A DNA stretch of 64,000 bases from Rubripirellula lacrimiformis (GCF_007741535.1 NZ_CP036525.1:7068001-7132000); one strand, 5' to 3'; shown: positions 48,876 to 59,352, counted from the first letter of the stretch. Numbers and translations: made by a program. The notes: generated from the sequence alone by a model not told the origin.

Positions 48876-49865
48876 CTACCAGACGGTGTAGGGTCGTGTA
48901 TCGCTGAGAAATTTTTCGGCATCAAGGAAGCATTCTGCCCCATTTTTGAAGACTCGCACCTGGGTCCTGTGCAGCTTCAGTAGCGGTCGCAGCTTCTTCA
49001 GACAGGTGACAAAGTGCTGCATCTCGGGTCGGTAATGCCCGCTCTTGGCGGTGACAACCTGAAGCCTTCCAGCTTTCACTTTCCACTCGCCTGCTCCCTT
49101 GACCGGGTTTCCCTCCAAAAAACTGGAATGGTGAAACCGACCGATACGATGGCTGCCGGTATAGAAAACATCATGGCGGCTGAGCACAAAAATCGCCCAT
49201 CCTGGTCCCGACTCGGCGGTCGACATGGCTGCCGTATCGACCGGCTGGGAAGCTTGGAACAACAGGGCACCATCTTTGATGACGCGGTAGCGTTTCCGGG
49301 CCTGTTCATCCAGATAGGCCACGCCACGAATCATCGTTTTCACTTTGGAGGTCGAAATATTCGCATCTTCCCAATTTGCGTATTTCGCGACGTTTGCTAT
49401 CTCCGCTTGGTCTCTCAGGGATTTTTGTCCCATCTGAAAGCCTTTTCGAAGCAACGCGACCACACCAAATTCCCCCAGCCCATTGAGCCACTCGAAGAAC
49501 GGTTGCGGCGGCTGAATTTCGCGATACTTTGCCAAACAAGCCAACAGCAAATCGCCCATTCGGTGACGACTGTCGATTTTCTCGAGATTGTAATGCTCAC
49601 TAGCCAGACTTCGTAGCGGATCGCCTTTCGGCTGTCCAACCGTCGCTTGCTGCCGGACCTGCATTTGCTGCTCTAGCTGCCGATGAAAGGTCTCCCAAAC
49701 TTTCTTCTTGTGTTGCGTAACCCCTGTCCCCACAAGGGATTCCATGTGGTTGTCGAAGGCGCAATCGACCTCGACGTACTGTCCGTAATTCGGAACAGGG
49801 GCGTCACAGTATTCGCCGTAAAGAAAGTCGTTGGCGGATACGGTGGTTGCTGGGGTGGGTAGCAT
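48876..49865 (-). CDS. Protein with IQM-like HHSSFL/SGHYRP domain, function unknown
   Basis: 329 residues without a signal peptide or membrane helix. Residues 1-215 are largely helical and polar, with no known domain. Residues 223-300 read WAIFVLSRHDVFYTGSHRIGR, then HHSSFLEG and GAGEWKVKAGRLQVV, ending SGHYRP and a helix. That sequence of elements (HSSFL-x-G, AGE/AGxxxVxxGxL, SGHYxP) is the pattern I know from plant IQM calmodulin-binding proteins and from scattered bacterial proteins; its activity is not established to my knowledge. The gene lies 121 bases downstream of the PKS gene on the same strand and might be co-transcribed with it. The family name is from memory and was not searched. 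Confidence 0.65.
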   Translation of the reverse strand: MLPTPATTVSANDFLYGEYCDAPVPNYGQYVEVDCAFDNHMESLVGTGVTQHKKKVWETFHRQLEQQMQVRQQATVGQPKGDPLRSLASEHYNLEKIDSRHRMGDLLLACLAKYREIQPPQPFFEWLNGLGEFGVVALLRKGFQMGQKSLRDQAEIANVAKYANWEDANISTSKVKTMIRGVAYLDEQARKRYRVIKDGALLFQASQPVDTAAMSTAESGPGWAIFVLSRHDVFYTGSHRIGRFHHSSFLEGNPVKGAGEWKVKAGRLQVVTAKSGHYRPEMQHFVTCLKKLRPLLKLHRTQVRVFKNGAECFLDAEKFLSDTRPYTVW

Positions 49866-49986
49866 GGCGCAGGCTACTCGGTGGACAGTGGAGTTCGCTA
49901 AGAGACATAGTCGTCTTCACCCGAATCATCGGGCCACCTTCATTGGTCGTCGTTTTCAGCGCTGGAACATGAGTCGGACTTTCTCG

Positions 49987-52900
49987 TTACCGCGCGTCAT
50001 CGGTCTCGGACCGCTGATTCTCAAGGATTCCGGCCGCTGCGGTTGCAAGGCTTCGCAAGGTGGGATCGTTCATGAATTTGCTGATCGGCAGCGTCAGTTC
50101 CAATCTTGCTTCGATGGTATTTTTCAGTTCGATCGCCATCAGTGAATCCAGACCGAGCCCACCAAGTGGTTGATCGGGATCCAAGGAAGCGGCCTTCATC
50201 GACATAATTTTGGCCAACTGGTCGGCAAAGTACGCGACCAGCAGATCCGTACGGTCGTCGTCGGAAGACGCGAAATACTTTGTCAAGAACACCGCATCGC
50301 GCGCCGTCGCGGTCGCCGAAACGACTTGACCGGATCCAGGCATCCATCCACGCAGAACCGACGGCAAGGACTTGGCATTCGCACCCGCCAACATCCGTCC
50401 AAAATCCGCATCGACAACCACAGCGACCGGCGGTGCATTCGGCTGGGAGGCATCGATCAGCAAGTCGATCGCTCGGTCAAACGCCAGCGGATTCAATCCG
50501 CGAGCGGCCAGATTCCGAAGCCGATCAGGATCGTTGGCCATACCACCATTTGCACCGGAATCCACCGTTGATTCCGCCCATGGCCCCCAGTGGACCAGCG
50601 AAGCAGGCAGTCCGCGTGATCGTCGGTCGCTGGCAAAACCTTCTAAGAAAGCGTTGGCGGCCGCATAGTTGCTTTGGCCAGGTGATCCAAAAACGCTAGC
50701 GACCGACCCGAGCATCTGGAAACTGACGATCGGATGATCCGCCAATGCACGATCCAACACTTGGGCCCCGATCGCTTTCGGCGTCATCACGAGCCGTATC
50801 GATTCGGGCGAAGTTTCGTGCAGCAGTCGATCGTCCAGTAACCCCGCAGCGTGATAGACATGGGATACCTGACAATGTTCGCCCGGCAGGGTCGCAATCG
50901 CCGATCGCAGCGATGATTCGTCGCTGCAGTCGGCTTGCAAATAGTGACATTCGGCACCTTGCTGCCGCGTCCATCCTTGAAGTGCGCTGATCGCCTCGGA
51001 TACGGGCCGTCGGGCGACCAGGGCAACCGACCGGGCCCCGCGCTGGATCAACCGGCGGGCCAATCCGATCGCGATCGCACCGCTGCCGCCGGTGATCAAG
51101 TGCAAACCGTGGGACGATGCGGTGTCGGGCTGGGTAGGCGGAACGGAGACGACAATTTTCCCCATGTTGCGACGCGCGGCCATGAACCGCATGGCCGCTG
51201 GCAATTCGTCCATCTGGAACCAAGTAATGGGCACCGGCCGATAGATACCGGCTTCGAATTGGCGTACCACCTGGTCGAACAGTTCACGGACTTCGTCGGC
51301 GCGGCTGCGAAACATCCGATCCAGATCAATCGCCGAATAGGTCAAGTTGTCTTGGAACGGCGCTAGCCCGACGGGACGATTTTGGTAGATGTCGGTCTTG
51401 CCGATTTCAAGGAATCGGCCATAGGGAGCCAATGCACGCAATGACTCGTCGATCCATTCGCCAGGTAGTGAATTCAGAACGATGTCGACACCGCGGCCGC
51501 CGGTCCGTGACCGCAATCGATCCATCGATCGGATATCACGGCTGTCAAAAACGTTGTCGGGATCCAGGCCAAGCTGAACCAACAGTGTTCGTTTGACGGT
51601 GCTTCCGGCGGTCGCAAACACGGTGGCCCCCATGCTTTGTGCGACCTGAATCGCCGCCAAGCCAACCCCACCGGCCCCGGCATGAATCAAAATCGATTCC
51701 CCACGTCGAATTCGACCGATGTTGCAAATCGCATGATGGGCTGTCATGAAAGCGATCGGCAGCACGGCGGCTTCTTCGTCGGTAAAGTTCGCCGGGATCT
51801 TGGCAAGCAAGTAGTCATGCGTTGCATCGTCGGTGGCAAATCCGTGCGGCACGACTCCCATCACACGATCGCCGAGGCTGAACCGATCAACGCCGGCCCC
51901 TAACTTGGTGACGGTTCCCGCGATCTCGATCCCCAGCGGTGTGACGTCATCACGGATGCCGGGGTAGAGCCCCATCGCCTTCAAGACGTCACTGAAGTTC
52001 AAACCAACCGCTCTGATCGACACACCGACTTCGCCGTCGCCAGCCGGCGGAGGCACAATTCGCTCGGCGATCAGTCCGTCCAATCGATTGGTACCGTCCA
52101 ACCGAATTCGGTAAGCCCCGGATGTGGGCACCGCAATTTCGATGGCAGCTGCTGCATCAGCAATCGTCGAATGACTAGGCAGCGTGCGTGTGGATTGCAG
52201 GCGAGGATGCCACCAACGTCCATCGCGCCAAGCCGATTCGGTTTCAGTCGGCAATTGCGACAGTGCGTTGGAAACCGATACGCCCGCATCGTCGTCAAAC
52301 TTGTCGACATCCAAGTGCTGTAGATCCAGCTGCGGATGTTCGTTGGCCGCCACTCGGCAAACCGCGGCGACCGAAGTAGCGACCGGATCCACAGGATCAC
52401 CATCCACGACGGCGGCCGCGCGACAGGTCACCACCGTCAAACGCGGTGGTGGATCGGCAACCAACGCCTGCTGAACCCAGTGGATCACATCAGTTACCCG
52501 GTCGATGGATCGATCATCGGCAATGAACGCCTCGCCGGACAAAGTGTCGGCAACCGAACCATTCGCGTCGGTGGCAAGATCGGGCGCCACGACATACACC
52601 CAATGCGGCCGCCGATGTTGACGATTCGCACCCACGTCGGGACCGGATGTCCACACCGGATCCCCGAACCATTCGGTTGGTCCGTTTGCATCCCCATCGG
52701 AATCAGAGCCATCCACCGATCCGCCGGTGTGCGGCGGTGGAACGTCCGTGGATTCCGTCCAGATGACTTGATAGCGCCAAGCTTGGGTGTCGACCATTCC
52801 CGAATCTTGCCTTCGCGACAAGCTGGTTAGACGCACCGCACGCAGCATGGCAACCGGTTTGCCGGTGGCATCCAAGCAATCGACGTCCGCAATCAATTCG

Positions 52901-55900
52901 CCAGCGGTATCGCTGTCGCGGCGAACCACGATTGCCGATGCGATGGGTTGATCACTTTGCACGATCAACCGGCCGACACCGACGGGCAGATAAGTTTCCA
53001 CCGGGTCGCTACCCGATGCCGCATCGTGTGGACGATTCGGGATTTCGGGATCGGCAGCAGACGGTTTCGACGTCAGCGAATGGGCCGTCGGTGCCACGGT
53101 GGCAATCAACTGCAGGGCGCCGTCCAGCAGCGTGGGATGCAGCCGCAGGCGACCAACATCGCTGGCCAGATCGTCATGGATTTGAAGGCTGCCGCTGGCA
53201 CAGGTTCGATCCGAGACGATCTGATCGAGCACGCGAAAATAGTTCCCGTACTGCAGTCCTGCGTCATCGAAACGATCGTAAAGCCAATCCGGATCGATCC
53301 CACCGGCCGACAACGGGGGTGGCGAAAGCGGCGTGATGCGTTGGCTGCCATCCGGTTCATCAGAGGCTGACTCGGCATCCGTAACGATCACCACTGCGGA
53401 TGCACATCGCTGCCAGTTCGCATCGGGTTCATCCGTACGCGAATCGATGTGGATCGAATGGCGTCGAACGCCGGCGTCCACCGTGATTTGAAGCGTGACC
53501 GATTGATCGTCATCCAAAAACAATGCGCGGTCAATTTCGATTTCGCGCAGTTCAAAACCATCGGGCATCGAAACGCTGGCCGCCGCACGCAGCGTTTCGA
53601 TCCATGCGGCCGCTGGCATCGTCACCGATCCACTGACCACGTGATCGGAAACATAGTTTGGGTCGGATTTGCGAACGACGTTCGTGTAGATCGTTCTTCC
53701 ATCGGCCAGCGACTGGGACGAACCCAACAACGGATGAACTCGATCCCCAGCGCCGCCATCGTTGCCGATCCCAGGTGGATCGTACCAATGCCGTTGACGT
53801 TGAAATGGATAGGTCGGCAGATGGGCGAGGTCCACTGGAAAGATCGTCGCCAACTTTGCCCACTGAACCGGCGCCCCGACACACCAAGCCATCGCCAGCG
53901 CCGATACCCAGGATTGATAGTCATCGGTTTTGGGATTTAGCGATGGCACGCAAACGTAGGAATGGGCTTCATCCGCATCAGCCGTTGCCGCCGAGGCATG
54001 ACGAATCATTCCCGCTAACTGCGATTTCGGGCCAATCTCGATCGCCATATCAAGCCGACCGCGACTCAGCTGATCGATCGTGTCGGTAAATCGAACCGGG
54101 GCCACCAAGTGTCGGATCCAGTAATCCACATCGATCGGCTGATCGTATCGCGCACCGGTCATCGAAGAAAGGAACGACACATTGCGAGGGATCACAGCAG
54201 GTTTCAAAAACGACGCCAACTTGGCTCGCAGCGGTTCAACCGCGGGTTTCATCAACGGGCTGTGAAAGGCGTGCGACACCTGCAATGGTCGCACCACCAC
54301 GTCGCTTTGCCGAGCGATCGCAAGCACCCGATCGACCTCGTCGGCGAGTCCGGCGATGACCGTGTTGCCAGGTCCGTTCATGGCTGCGATCACCGCAGTC
54401 GATTTGGATTGCCGGATCCAATCTTGAACTTCGTTCGCTGAGGCCAAGATCGCAGCCATGGTACCGCCGGCCGGCAAACGTCCCATTTCGGCCCCACGGT
54501 GGGCGGCGATCCGCAACGCGTCATCACGAGAGATCGCCTGGGCAGCGTACAAGGCCGCGATCTCGCCGATGCTATGACCGGCGACCACATCGGGGACTAC
54601 TCCGAAATGCCCAAACGTATCGACCAACGCACACTGAACGGCGCAGATAGCGACCTGGGCAAAGGACGTGTGGTCAATCGTAAGTTCCCCCGACTGCCCC
54701 GCCAAAATCTGCGCCAGCGGCACGGTCAGTTCCGCATCGATCGAATCGGAACAGGCCTGCAGGGCCGACGCAAAAACAGGCATCGTTTCGGACAGTCGCC
54801 GTCCCATGTCGACGTACTGGGCCCCTTGGCCCGTGAACAGCATCGCCACTTTGCGTCGTCGACCAACAGGTTTCCGGCCTCGCAAGACGGTCCCAACCGC
54901 GGATGCCGTGTGGTCCGGATCGCGGCTTGCGAACTCGCGCAGTTGCCGCACCATCTGGTCCGCATCGGCAGCGACAATCGCGACTCGCTCCACCAAGCCC
55001 GAACGGGCGACTGCTGCGGTGCCGCAAATGTCACGAAAACCGGCGGCCGAATCCATATCGCCCGACGTGGCAATTGCATCGGCATAACATTCGGCCAGAA
55101 CCGGCAGCGCATCCGAATCGGCGGCGGAAAGCGGCAGGACGATTTCAGGTGCAATCGGGCGCGTTGCCGATGCAGAGTGCTGACGAGATGAATCATGATG
55201 GAGCGATCCCGGCGTGCTTTCAGACTTGGCAGCAGCCTGGACGATCAGGTGCGCATTGGTGCCGCCGAATCCGAACGAACTGACGCCTGCGACCGTTGGC
55301 ATTCCCGACGGCAGGTCCCAGGGTGTCGTCGTGTCGGCGATCTGGATTTCCGTTCGATTGAACCGGACATTCGTGTTCAGGTTGTGAAAGTTGACCTGGC
55401 CGGGGATGCGTCGCTGTTGGAACATCAGCAACACCTTGATCAAACCTGCGATCCCGGATGCGGTTTCGGTGTGGCCGATGTTGGCTTTGACGCTGCCGAC
55501 GCGGACGGCCGGCAGATTCGGATCGCGGCTGGCAAACACTTCCGACAGCGCCATCAGTTCAATCGGGTCTCCCAGTGGCGTTCCCGTCCCGTGGGCTTCG
55601 ACATAGCTGATGTCATTGATGTTCAGATTCGCCTGCTGCAGTGCATCCCGAATGACACGGGTTTGCGCCGGGCCGCTGGGGGCAGTGATCCCGCTGGTAC
55701 GGCCATCTTGATTGACGGCACTGCCGCGGATGACGCCAAGAATGGGATCCCCATCTCGTTGGGCATCCGACAGCCGTTTCAGCAGCACAACGCCGCAGCC
55801 TTCACCGCGAACATACCCGTTGGCCGAATCGTCAAAGGGCCGGCAATGCCCATCGGGGCTAAGCATCCTAGCTTTGGAGAACGCGATGGTCGTTTCGGGC

Positions 55901-56724
55901 GACAGGATCAGATTCACTCCGCCCGCCACGGCGGCGTCACATTGCCCGGTGGCCAACGTCACAACGGCATTGTGGATCGCAACCAGAGCCGACGAACAGG
56001 CGGTGTCGACGATGTAGGACGGACCTTGGAAATCGAACAGGTACGAGATCCGGCCGGCTGCGATGCTAAGTGCGTTCCCGGTGCCGATGTGCGCGTCGAC
56101 GTGATCAAAATAGTTGGGATAGCGAGCGGGGATCTTGGAATAGTCCGTGCCACCGATGCCGATGAAGACGCCGGTTTTCGACCCAGCCATCGATTCGATG
56201 GGGATGCCGGCATTTTCGAATGTTTCCCAAGTGACTTCCAACAGCAACCGTTGCTGTGGATCCATCCGAGACGCTTCGCGGGGCGTGATCCCAAAGAACG
56301 CGGCATCGAACTGGTCAACGTCATCGATGGCGCCCATTGCGTTGACCGACATCTTCCCAGGTGATCGTCCGGTCGGATCAAAGAAGCGTTCGCTATCCCA
56401 GCGGTCCCCGGGCACCGGCCCGATCGCTTCGCGGCCGGATTCGATCAGATCCCAATATTGGTCGATCGATGCGGCGCCGGGAAATCGGCACCCCATTCCA
56501 ACGATCGCGACGTCTTGGGATCGCCCCGATTGCGGTGGCTGTGCGGCGACACGAGCGGCGACATCCGGCGCGACCGAGTCGCCGGCGACGGCGCCCGCTT
56601 GGCGGCGTCGCTGGGCCAGACGTTTTCGCAGCAGTTCTTTCTGGGCGGGCGACAGATTGGCGATACGGTCACCGACAGGTGCGGCAGGATCCGATTTAGG
56701 TGGGTCGTTTGTCGGCGAATGCAT
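49987..56724 (-). CDS. Type I polyketide synthase, one reducing module (KS-AT-DH-ER-KR-ACP)
   Basis: 2245 residues. KS at about 70-495 with C243 (DTACSSA), H378 (EAHGTGTP) and H418 (KANIGHTE). AT at about 625-925 with S718 in GHSIGE and HAFH at 818-821, the signature of malonyl-CoA use. DH at about 995-1300 with H1028 (H-x3-G-x4-P) and D1201 (HPTLLDGALQ). ER at about 1545-1860 (LIHAGAGGVGLAAIQVAQ). KR at about 1870-2100 with TGGSGAIA and Y2020 (QSNYAAANAFLEG). ACP at about 2155-2235 with S2194 (GLDSL). No thioesterase, reductase or methyltransferase, so release must be in trans. It should extend an acyl chain with full reduction. The start lies inside the end of the FAAL gene, which presumably loads it. 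Confidence 0.94.
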   Translation of the reverse strand: MHSPTNDPPKSDPAAPVGDRIANLSPAQKELLRKRLAQRRRQAGAVAGDSVAPDVAARVAAQPPQSGRSQDVAIVGMGCRFPGAASIDQYWDLIESGREAIGPVPGDRWDSERFFDPTGRSPGKMSVNAMGAIDDVDQFDAAFFGITPREASRMDPQQRLLLEVTWETFENAGIPIESMAGSKTGVFIGIGGTDYSKIPARYPNYFDHVDAHIGTGNALSIAAGRISYLFDFQGPSYIVDTACSSALVAIHNAVVTLATGQCDAAVAGGVNLILSPETTIAFSKARMLSPDGHCRPFDDSANGYVRGEGCGVVLLKRLSDAQRDGDPILGVIRGSAVNQDGRTSGITAPSGPAQTRVIRDALQQANLNINDISYVEAHGTGTPLGDPIELMALSEVFASRDPNLPAVRVGSVKANIGHTETASGIAGLIKVLLMFQQRRIPGQVNFHNLNTNVRFNRTEIQIADTTTPWDLPSGMPTVAGVSSFGFGGTNAHLIVQAAAKSESTPGSLHHDSSRQHSASATRPIAPEIVLPLSAADSDALPVLAECYADAIATSGDMDSAAGFRDICGTAAVARSGLVERVAIVAADADQMVRQLREFASRDPDHTASAVGTVLRGRKPVGRRRKVAMLFTGQGAQYVDMGRRLSETMPVFASALQACSDSIDAELTVPLAQILAGQSGELTIDHTSFAQVAICAVQCALVDTFGHFGVVPDVVAGHSIGEIAALYAAQAISRDDALRIAAHRGAEMGRLPAGGTMAAILASANEVQDWIRQSKSTAVIAAMNGPGNTVIAGLADEVDRVLAIARQSDVVVRPLQVSHAFHSPLMKPAVEPLRAKLASFLKPAVIPRNVSFLSSMTGARYDQPIDVDYWIRHLVAPVRFTDTIDQLSRGRLDMAIEIGPKSQLAGMIRHASAATADADEAHSYVCVPSLNPKTDDYQSWVSALAMAWCVGAPVQWAKLATIFPVDLAHLPTYPFQRQRHWYDPPGIGNDGGAGDRVHPLLGSSQSLADGRTIYTNVVRKSDPNYVSDHVVSGSVTMPAAAWIETLRAAASVSMPDGFELREIEIDRALFLDDDQSVTLQITVDAGVRRHSIHIDSRTDEPDANWQRCASAVVIVTDAESASDEPDGSQRITPLSPPPLSAGGIDPDWLYDRFDDAGLQYGNYFRVLDQIVSDRTCASGSLQIHDDLASDVGRLRLHPTLLDGALQLIATVAPTAHSLTSKPSAADPEIPNRPHDAASGSDPVETYLPVGVGRLIVQSDQPIASAIVVRRDSDTAGELIADVDCLDATGKPVAMLRAVRLTSLSRRQDSGMVDTQAWRYQVIWTESTDVPPPHTGGSVDGSDSDGDANGPTEWFGDPVWTSGPDVGANRQHRRPHWVYVVAPDLATDANGSVADTLSGEAFIADDRSIDRVTDVIHWVQQALVADPPPRLTVVTCRAAAVVDGDPVDPVATSVAAVCRVAANEHPQLDLQHLDVDKFDDDAGVSVSNALSQLPTETESAWRDGRWWHPRLQSTRTLPSHSTIADAAAAIEIAVPTSGAYRIRLDGTNRLDGLIAERIVPPPAGDGEVGVSIRAVGLNFSDVLKAMGLYPGIRDDVTPLGIEIAGTVTKLGAGVDRFSLGDRVMGVVPHGFATDDATHDYLLAKIPANFTDEEAAVLPIAFMTAHHAICNIGRIRRGESILIHAGAGGVGLAAIQVAQSMGATVFATAGSTVKRTLLVQLGLDPDNVFDSRDIRSMDRLRSRTGGRGVDIVLNSLPGEWIDESLRALAPYGRFLEIGKTDIYQNRPVGLAPFQDNLTYSAIDLDRMFRSRADEVRELFDQVVRQFEAGIYRPVPITWFQMDELPAAMRFMAARRNMGKIVVSVPPTQPDTASSHGLHLITGGSGAIAIGLARRLIQRGARSVALVARRPVSEAISALQGWTRQQGAECHYLQADCSDESSLRSAIATLPGEHCQVSHVYHAAGLLDDRLLHETSPESIRLVMTPKAIGAQVLDRALADHPIVSFQMLGSVASVFGSPGQSNYAAANAFLEGFASDRRSRGLPASLVHWGPWAESTVDSGANGGMANDPDRLRNLAARGLNPLAFDRAIDLLIDASQPNAPPVAVVVDADFGRMLAGANAKSLPSVLRGWMPGSGQVVSATATARDAVFLTKYFASSDDDRTDLLVAYFADQLAKIMSMKAASLDPDQPLGGLGLDSLMAIELKNTIEARLELTLPISKFMNDPTLRSLATAAAGILENQRSETDDAR

Positions 56725-58909
56725 GGTTGATTTCGTCGTCAGAAAGGCCCTCGATTTCGTCGAGTAGACCGTCTAACTCTGCGTCCGAGATTTCGTTTTG
56801 ATTGGTTTGCTGGTCTGCCACGCCGACAATTTGCTGGGCGATGAATTCGCTAAGCCGGGCAACCGTAGGGTAGTTCCAAGCGACGATCGGTGTCAGTTCG
56901 ACACCCGACCAGTCCTCGATTTCGCCGCTCATTTCGACCGCGGTCATCGAATCGAGACCATAGTCGGCAAATGGTTTTTCCAGTTCGACATCCGACGGGT
57001 CCACGCCCGCCCGCGCGACCAGCCACTTGGTCATCCAAGTTTCGGTTTCGGCGACTACTGCCGCAAAGTCGTCGGGATGTGGCTGGGATGGCAACACGGG
57101 GATCGTGATCGGCACCTGCTGGGCACCGGATGATCGGTCGTAACGGTATTTGGTTTTGATTTCGTCGGCATCAAACAGTTCGCGACATCGGCTCCGCTGC
57201 ACCTTGCCACTGCTGGTCAGCGGCACGATGGCCGGGCGGACCAACCACACGTGACGCGGATCCACTTCGTGGACTTCGATCACCGCACGGCGGATCGAAC
57301 GCACCAAATCGGGCAACCCGGCAGGGTCGGACCGTCGGGGCAATTCAGCCACGATCGCCAATGCCTCGCCGCGTCCGCCTTCGACCGAAAACGCGGCGCA
57401 CTGTCCACCATCGGGACCGATCGTTGCCGCGGTGGTGGCTTCGATGTCCTGGGGGAACAGGTTGCGACCACGCAAAATGATGACGTCCTTTAGCCGGCCG
57501 GTGACGTACAAGTCGCCCTGATGCAAGAATCCGATATCGCCCGTTCGGCAATAACCCGACTGACCGCCGTCCAAAGTGGCATCGAACATGGCGGCGTTTT
57601 CGTCGTCACGATTCCAGTAGCCGCCGGTGATGCTGGTGCCTTGCAACCAAATTTCGCCAACCGTGTCTTCGCCCACTTCGCGGCAGGTTGCTGGGTCGAC
57701 CAGTTTCAATTCGTTCTGGTAAGACGCCGTGCCACAGGACACCAGTTTCTGGAACGCGGCCCCGCGACCATCCGGCGTCACCAGCGGTCGGCCCGTCCCC
57801 AAGGATTCTCGCTGGACCGTCAACACTTTGGGAGTCTTCGGGCCATCGCCGCCGGCGGCCAACAAAGTCGCTTCGGCCAAACCATAGCAGGGGTAAAACG
57901 AATCCGACGAAAACCCACTGCTAGAAAAACGGCTGGCAAAATCCTGCAACGTTCGCGGCAGGATGGGTTCCGCACCTGAAAACGCAATCCGCCAACGGCT
58001 TAGATCCAAGCCGTCGGTTTGATCCGGCGAAATTCGGTCGACACACAATTGATAGGCAAAATTCGGCGCGCCGCTGATCATTGCCCGGTGATCCCCAATC
58101 GCCTGCAGCCATCGGAGCGGACGTTGCAAGAAAGACCGCGGACTCATCAAAACCGTGCGTCCGCCCACGTACAACGGTTCTAGGATTCCGCCGATCAGTC
58201 CCATGTCGTGAAAGAACGGCAGCCAGAACACGCCACATTCGATCTCGGCATCGGGAGTCTCTGGCGCTTGCCATTCGATGTGAAATCCGCGACGAATCGC
58301 TTCCAGATTGGCCAACACGTTGCGGTGCCGAACCATCACCCCTTTGGGTTCGCTGGTGCTACCGCTGGTGTATTGCAATAGCGCCAAAGATTCACCGTCG
58401 GACGCCAGCGAATCCGGGGAAATCCATGCTTGGCTCGCTTGGGCGGCATCATCAATCTGGGTCACCACGCGTGCGGCGGCGACCGCCGATGGCCCCAATT
58501 TGTCAGAATCCAGCCCATCAATGCTGGAACGATCGCCCAGAATTGCGTCCGGGCGGCAATCGTTGGCGGCCGAATCGAGCCGCGGAATCTCGCGACCAGG
58601 TTTCGGATAGCAGGTGGGGACAGGAGTCCAACCTGCGATCTGGCATCCCAAGAAACCCGACAGAAATTCGATGCCCGGTGGATACAGCAACAATGCCCGG
58701 GGGGCACCATCGCCCCTCGGCCCAACATCCAAAGCATCCAACATCGCAGCAACGGCACAGGACCGTCGCCACAGTTCCGCATACGACCACGTGGTCTCGG
58801 ATTGGTCATCATCCAAATAGGTGATGGCTGGGCGTTGGCCGTGAAGCTCCGCACGCTTACCAATCCACTGGGCCAATGTGGTCGCAGCTTGGAGTTCGGG
58901 AGGAGCCAT
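56696..58909 (-). CDS. Fatty-acyl-AMP ligase with C-terminal acyl carrier domain (FAAL-ACP)
   Basis: 737 residues from ATG 58909 (GTG 58954 would add 15). AMP-forming motif YTSGSTSEPKGV at about 180-191; WLPFFHDMGLIGG and SFYPCYGLAEATLL as in fatty-acyl-AMP ligases; the C-terminal part has GRLKDVIILRGRNLFPQDIEAT. A carrier domain follows at about 625-700 with S654 in YGLDSMT. After it comes an acidic helical tail (ISDAELDGLLDEIEGLSDDEI) resembling a docking segment. FAALs activate free fatty acids and pass them to an ACP without CoA. The 29-base overlap with the PKS gene and the docking-like tail indicate the acyl-ACP is delivered to that PKS as starter. Confidence 0.92.
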   Translation of the reverse strand: MAPPELQAATTLAQWIGKRAELHGQRPAITYLDDDQSETTWSYAELWRRSCAVAAMLDALDVGPRGDGAPRALLLYPPGIEFLSGFLGCQIAGWTPVPTCYPKPGREIPRLDSAANDCRPDAILGDRSSIDGLDSDKLGPSAVAAARVVTQIDDAAQASQAWISPDSLASDGESLALLQYTSGSTSEPKGVMVRHRNVLANLEAIRRGFHIEWQAPETPDAEIECGVFWLPFFHDMGLIGGILEPLYVGGRTVLMSPRSFLQRPLRWLQAIGDHRAMISGAPNFAYQLCVDRISPDQTDGLDLSRWRIAFSGAEPILPRTLQDFASRFSSSGFSSDSFYPCYGLAEATLLAAGGDGPKTPKVLTVQRESLGTGRPLVTPDGRGAAFQKLVSCGTASYQNELKLVDPATCREVGEDTVGEIWLQGTSITGGYWNRDDENAAMFDATLDGGQSGYCRTGDIGFLHQGDLYVTGRLKDVIILRGRNLFPQDIEATTAATIGPDGGQCAAFSVEGGRGEALAIVAELPRRSDPAGLPDLVRSIRRAVIEVHEVDPRHVWLVRPAIVPLTSSGKVQRSRCRELFDADEIKTKYRYDRSSGAQQVPITIPVLPSQPHPDDFAAVVAETETWMTKWLVARAGVDPSDVELEKPFADYGLDSMTAVEMSGEIEDWSGVELTPIVAWNYPTVARLSEFIAQQIVGVADQQTNQNEISDAELDGLLDEIEGLSDDEINHAFADKRPT

Positions 58910-59070
58910 TGAGTCGATGAACCGTGATTTCGAGCGATAGGACAAGACTTCCACCGTGGTTGGCGGATCGAAGCATCCATCATTCTAGATCAAATCTTCT
59001 CAAATCAAATGCTCGACTGCCAGATTCCCCCGACCAATCCGGGGGGGAACCAGTCAACGCAGCGTCCAGC

Positions 59071-59352
59071 TTAGAACATGCGGCGAATCAGTGGCTGGCG
59101 ACGTGGTTGGCGGACATCCATCCGCGTCGTCGGCATCGGCATCGGATTGCCTCGATAATAGTTCCGGCGAACCGTGTTTCCGTACACGTGCAGAGGCCGA
59201 TAAGGACGCATCTCGATTGGCATCGATTCAATCTGCTGACGATATTCGCCCGTAGCAATGATGACGGGTGACCAGCCGGGTTCGGCCGCGGCATCGTCAG
59301 AGATCCAAACTGTTGCGGCAAGTAAAACCAGCAATCCAACCATCTTTCGCAT
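59071..59352 (-). CDS. Small secreted protein, unknown function
   Basis: 93 residues with a clear signal peptide (MVGLLVLLAATVWISDDAAA, cut near 23). The mature part is rich in Arg, Pro, Met and Tyr (PYRPLHVYGNTVRRNYYRG; PMPMPTTRMDVRQPRR) and strongly basic. Similar short Tyr/Arg/Pro-rich secreted proteins are frequent in planctomycetes; no function is known. It stands alone, 160 bases upstream of the FAAL gene on the same strand. Confidence 0.7.
   Translation of the reverse strand: MRKMVGLLVLLAATVWISDDAAAEPGWSPVIIATGEYRQQIESMPIEMRPYRPLHVYGNTVRRNYYRGNPMPMPTTRMDVRQPRRQPLIRRMF

Noticed and set aside
49014-49616. A 200-codon frame antisense to the IQM-like gene
   Set aside because: No recognisable features, while the minus strand has conserved motifs.
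55195-56364. A 389-codon plus-strand frame opposite the PKS gene
   Set aside because: It is antisense to the KS domain, whose motifs are unmistakable; the frame is open because of GC codon bias.
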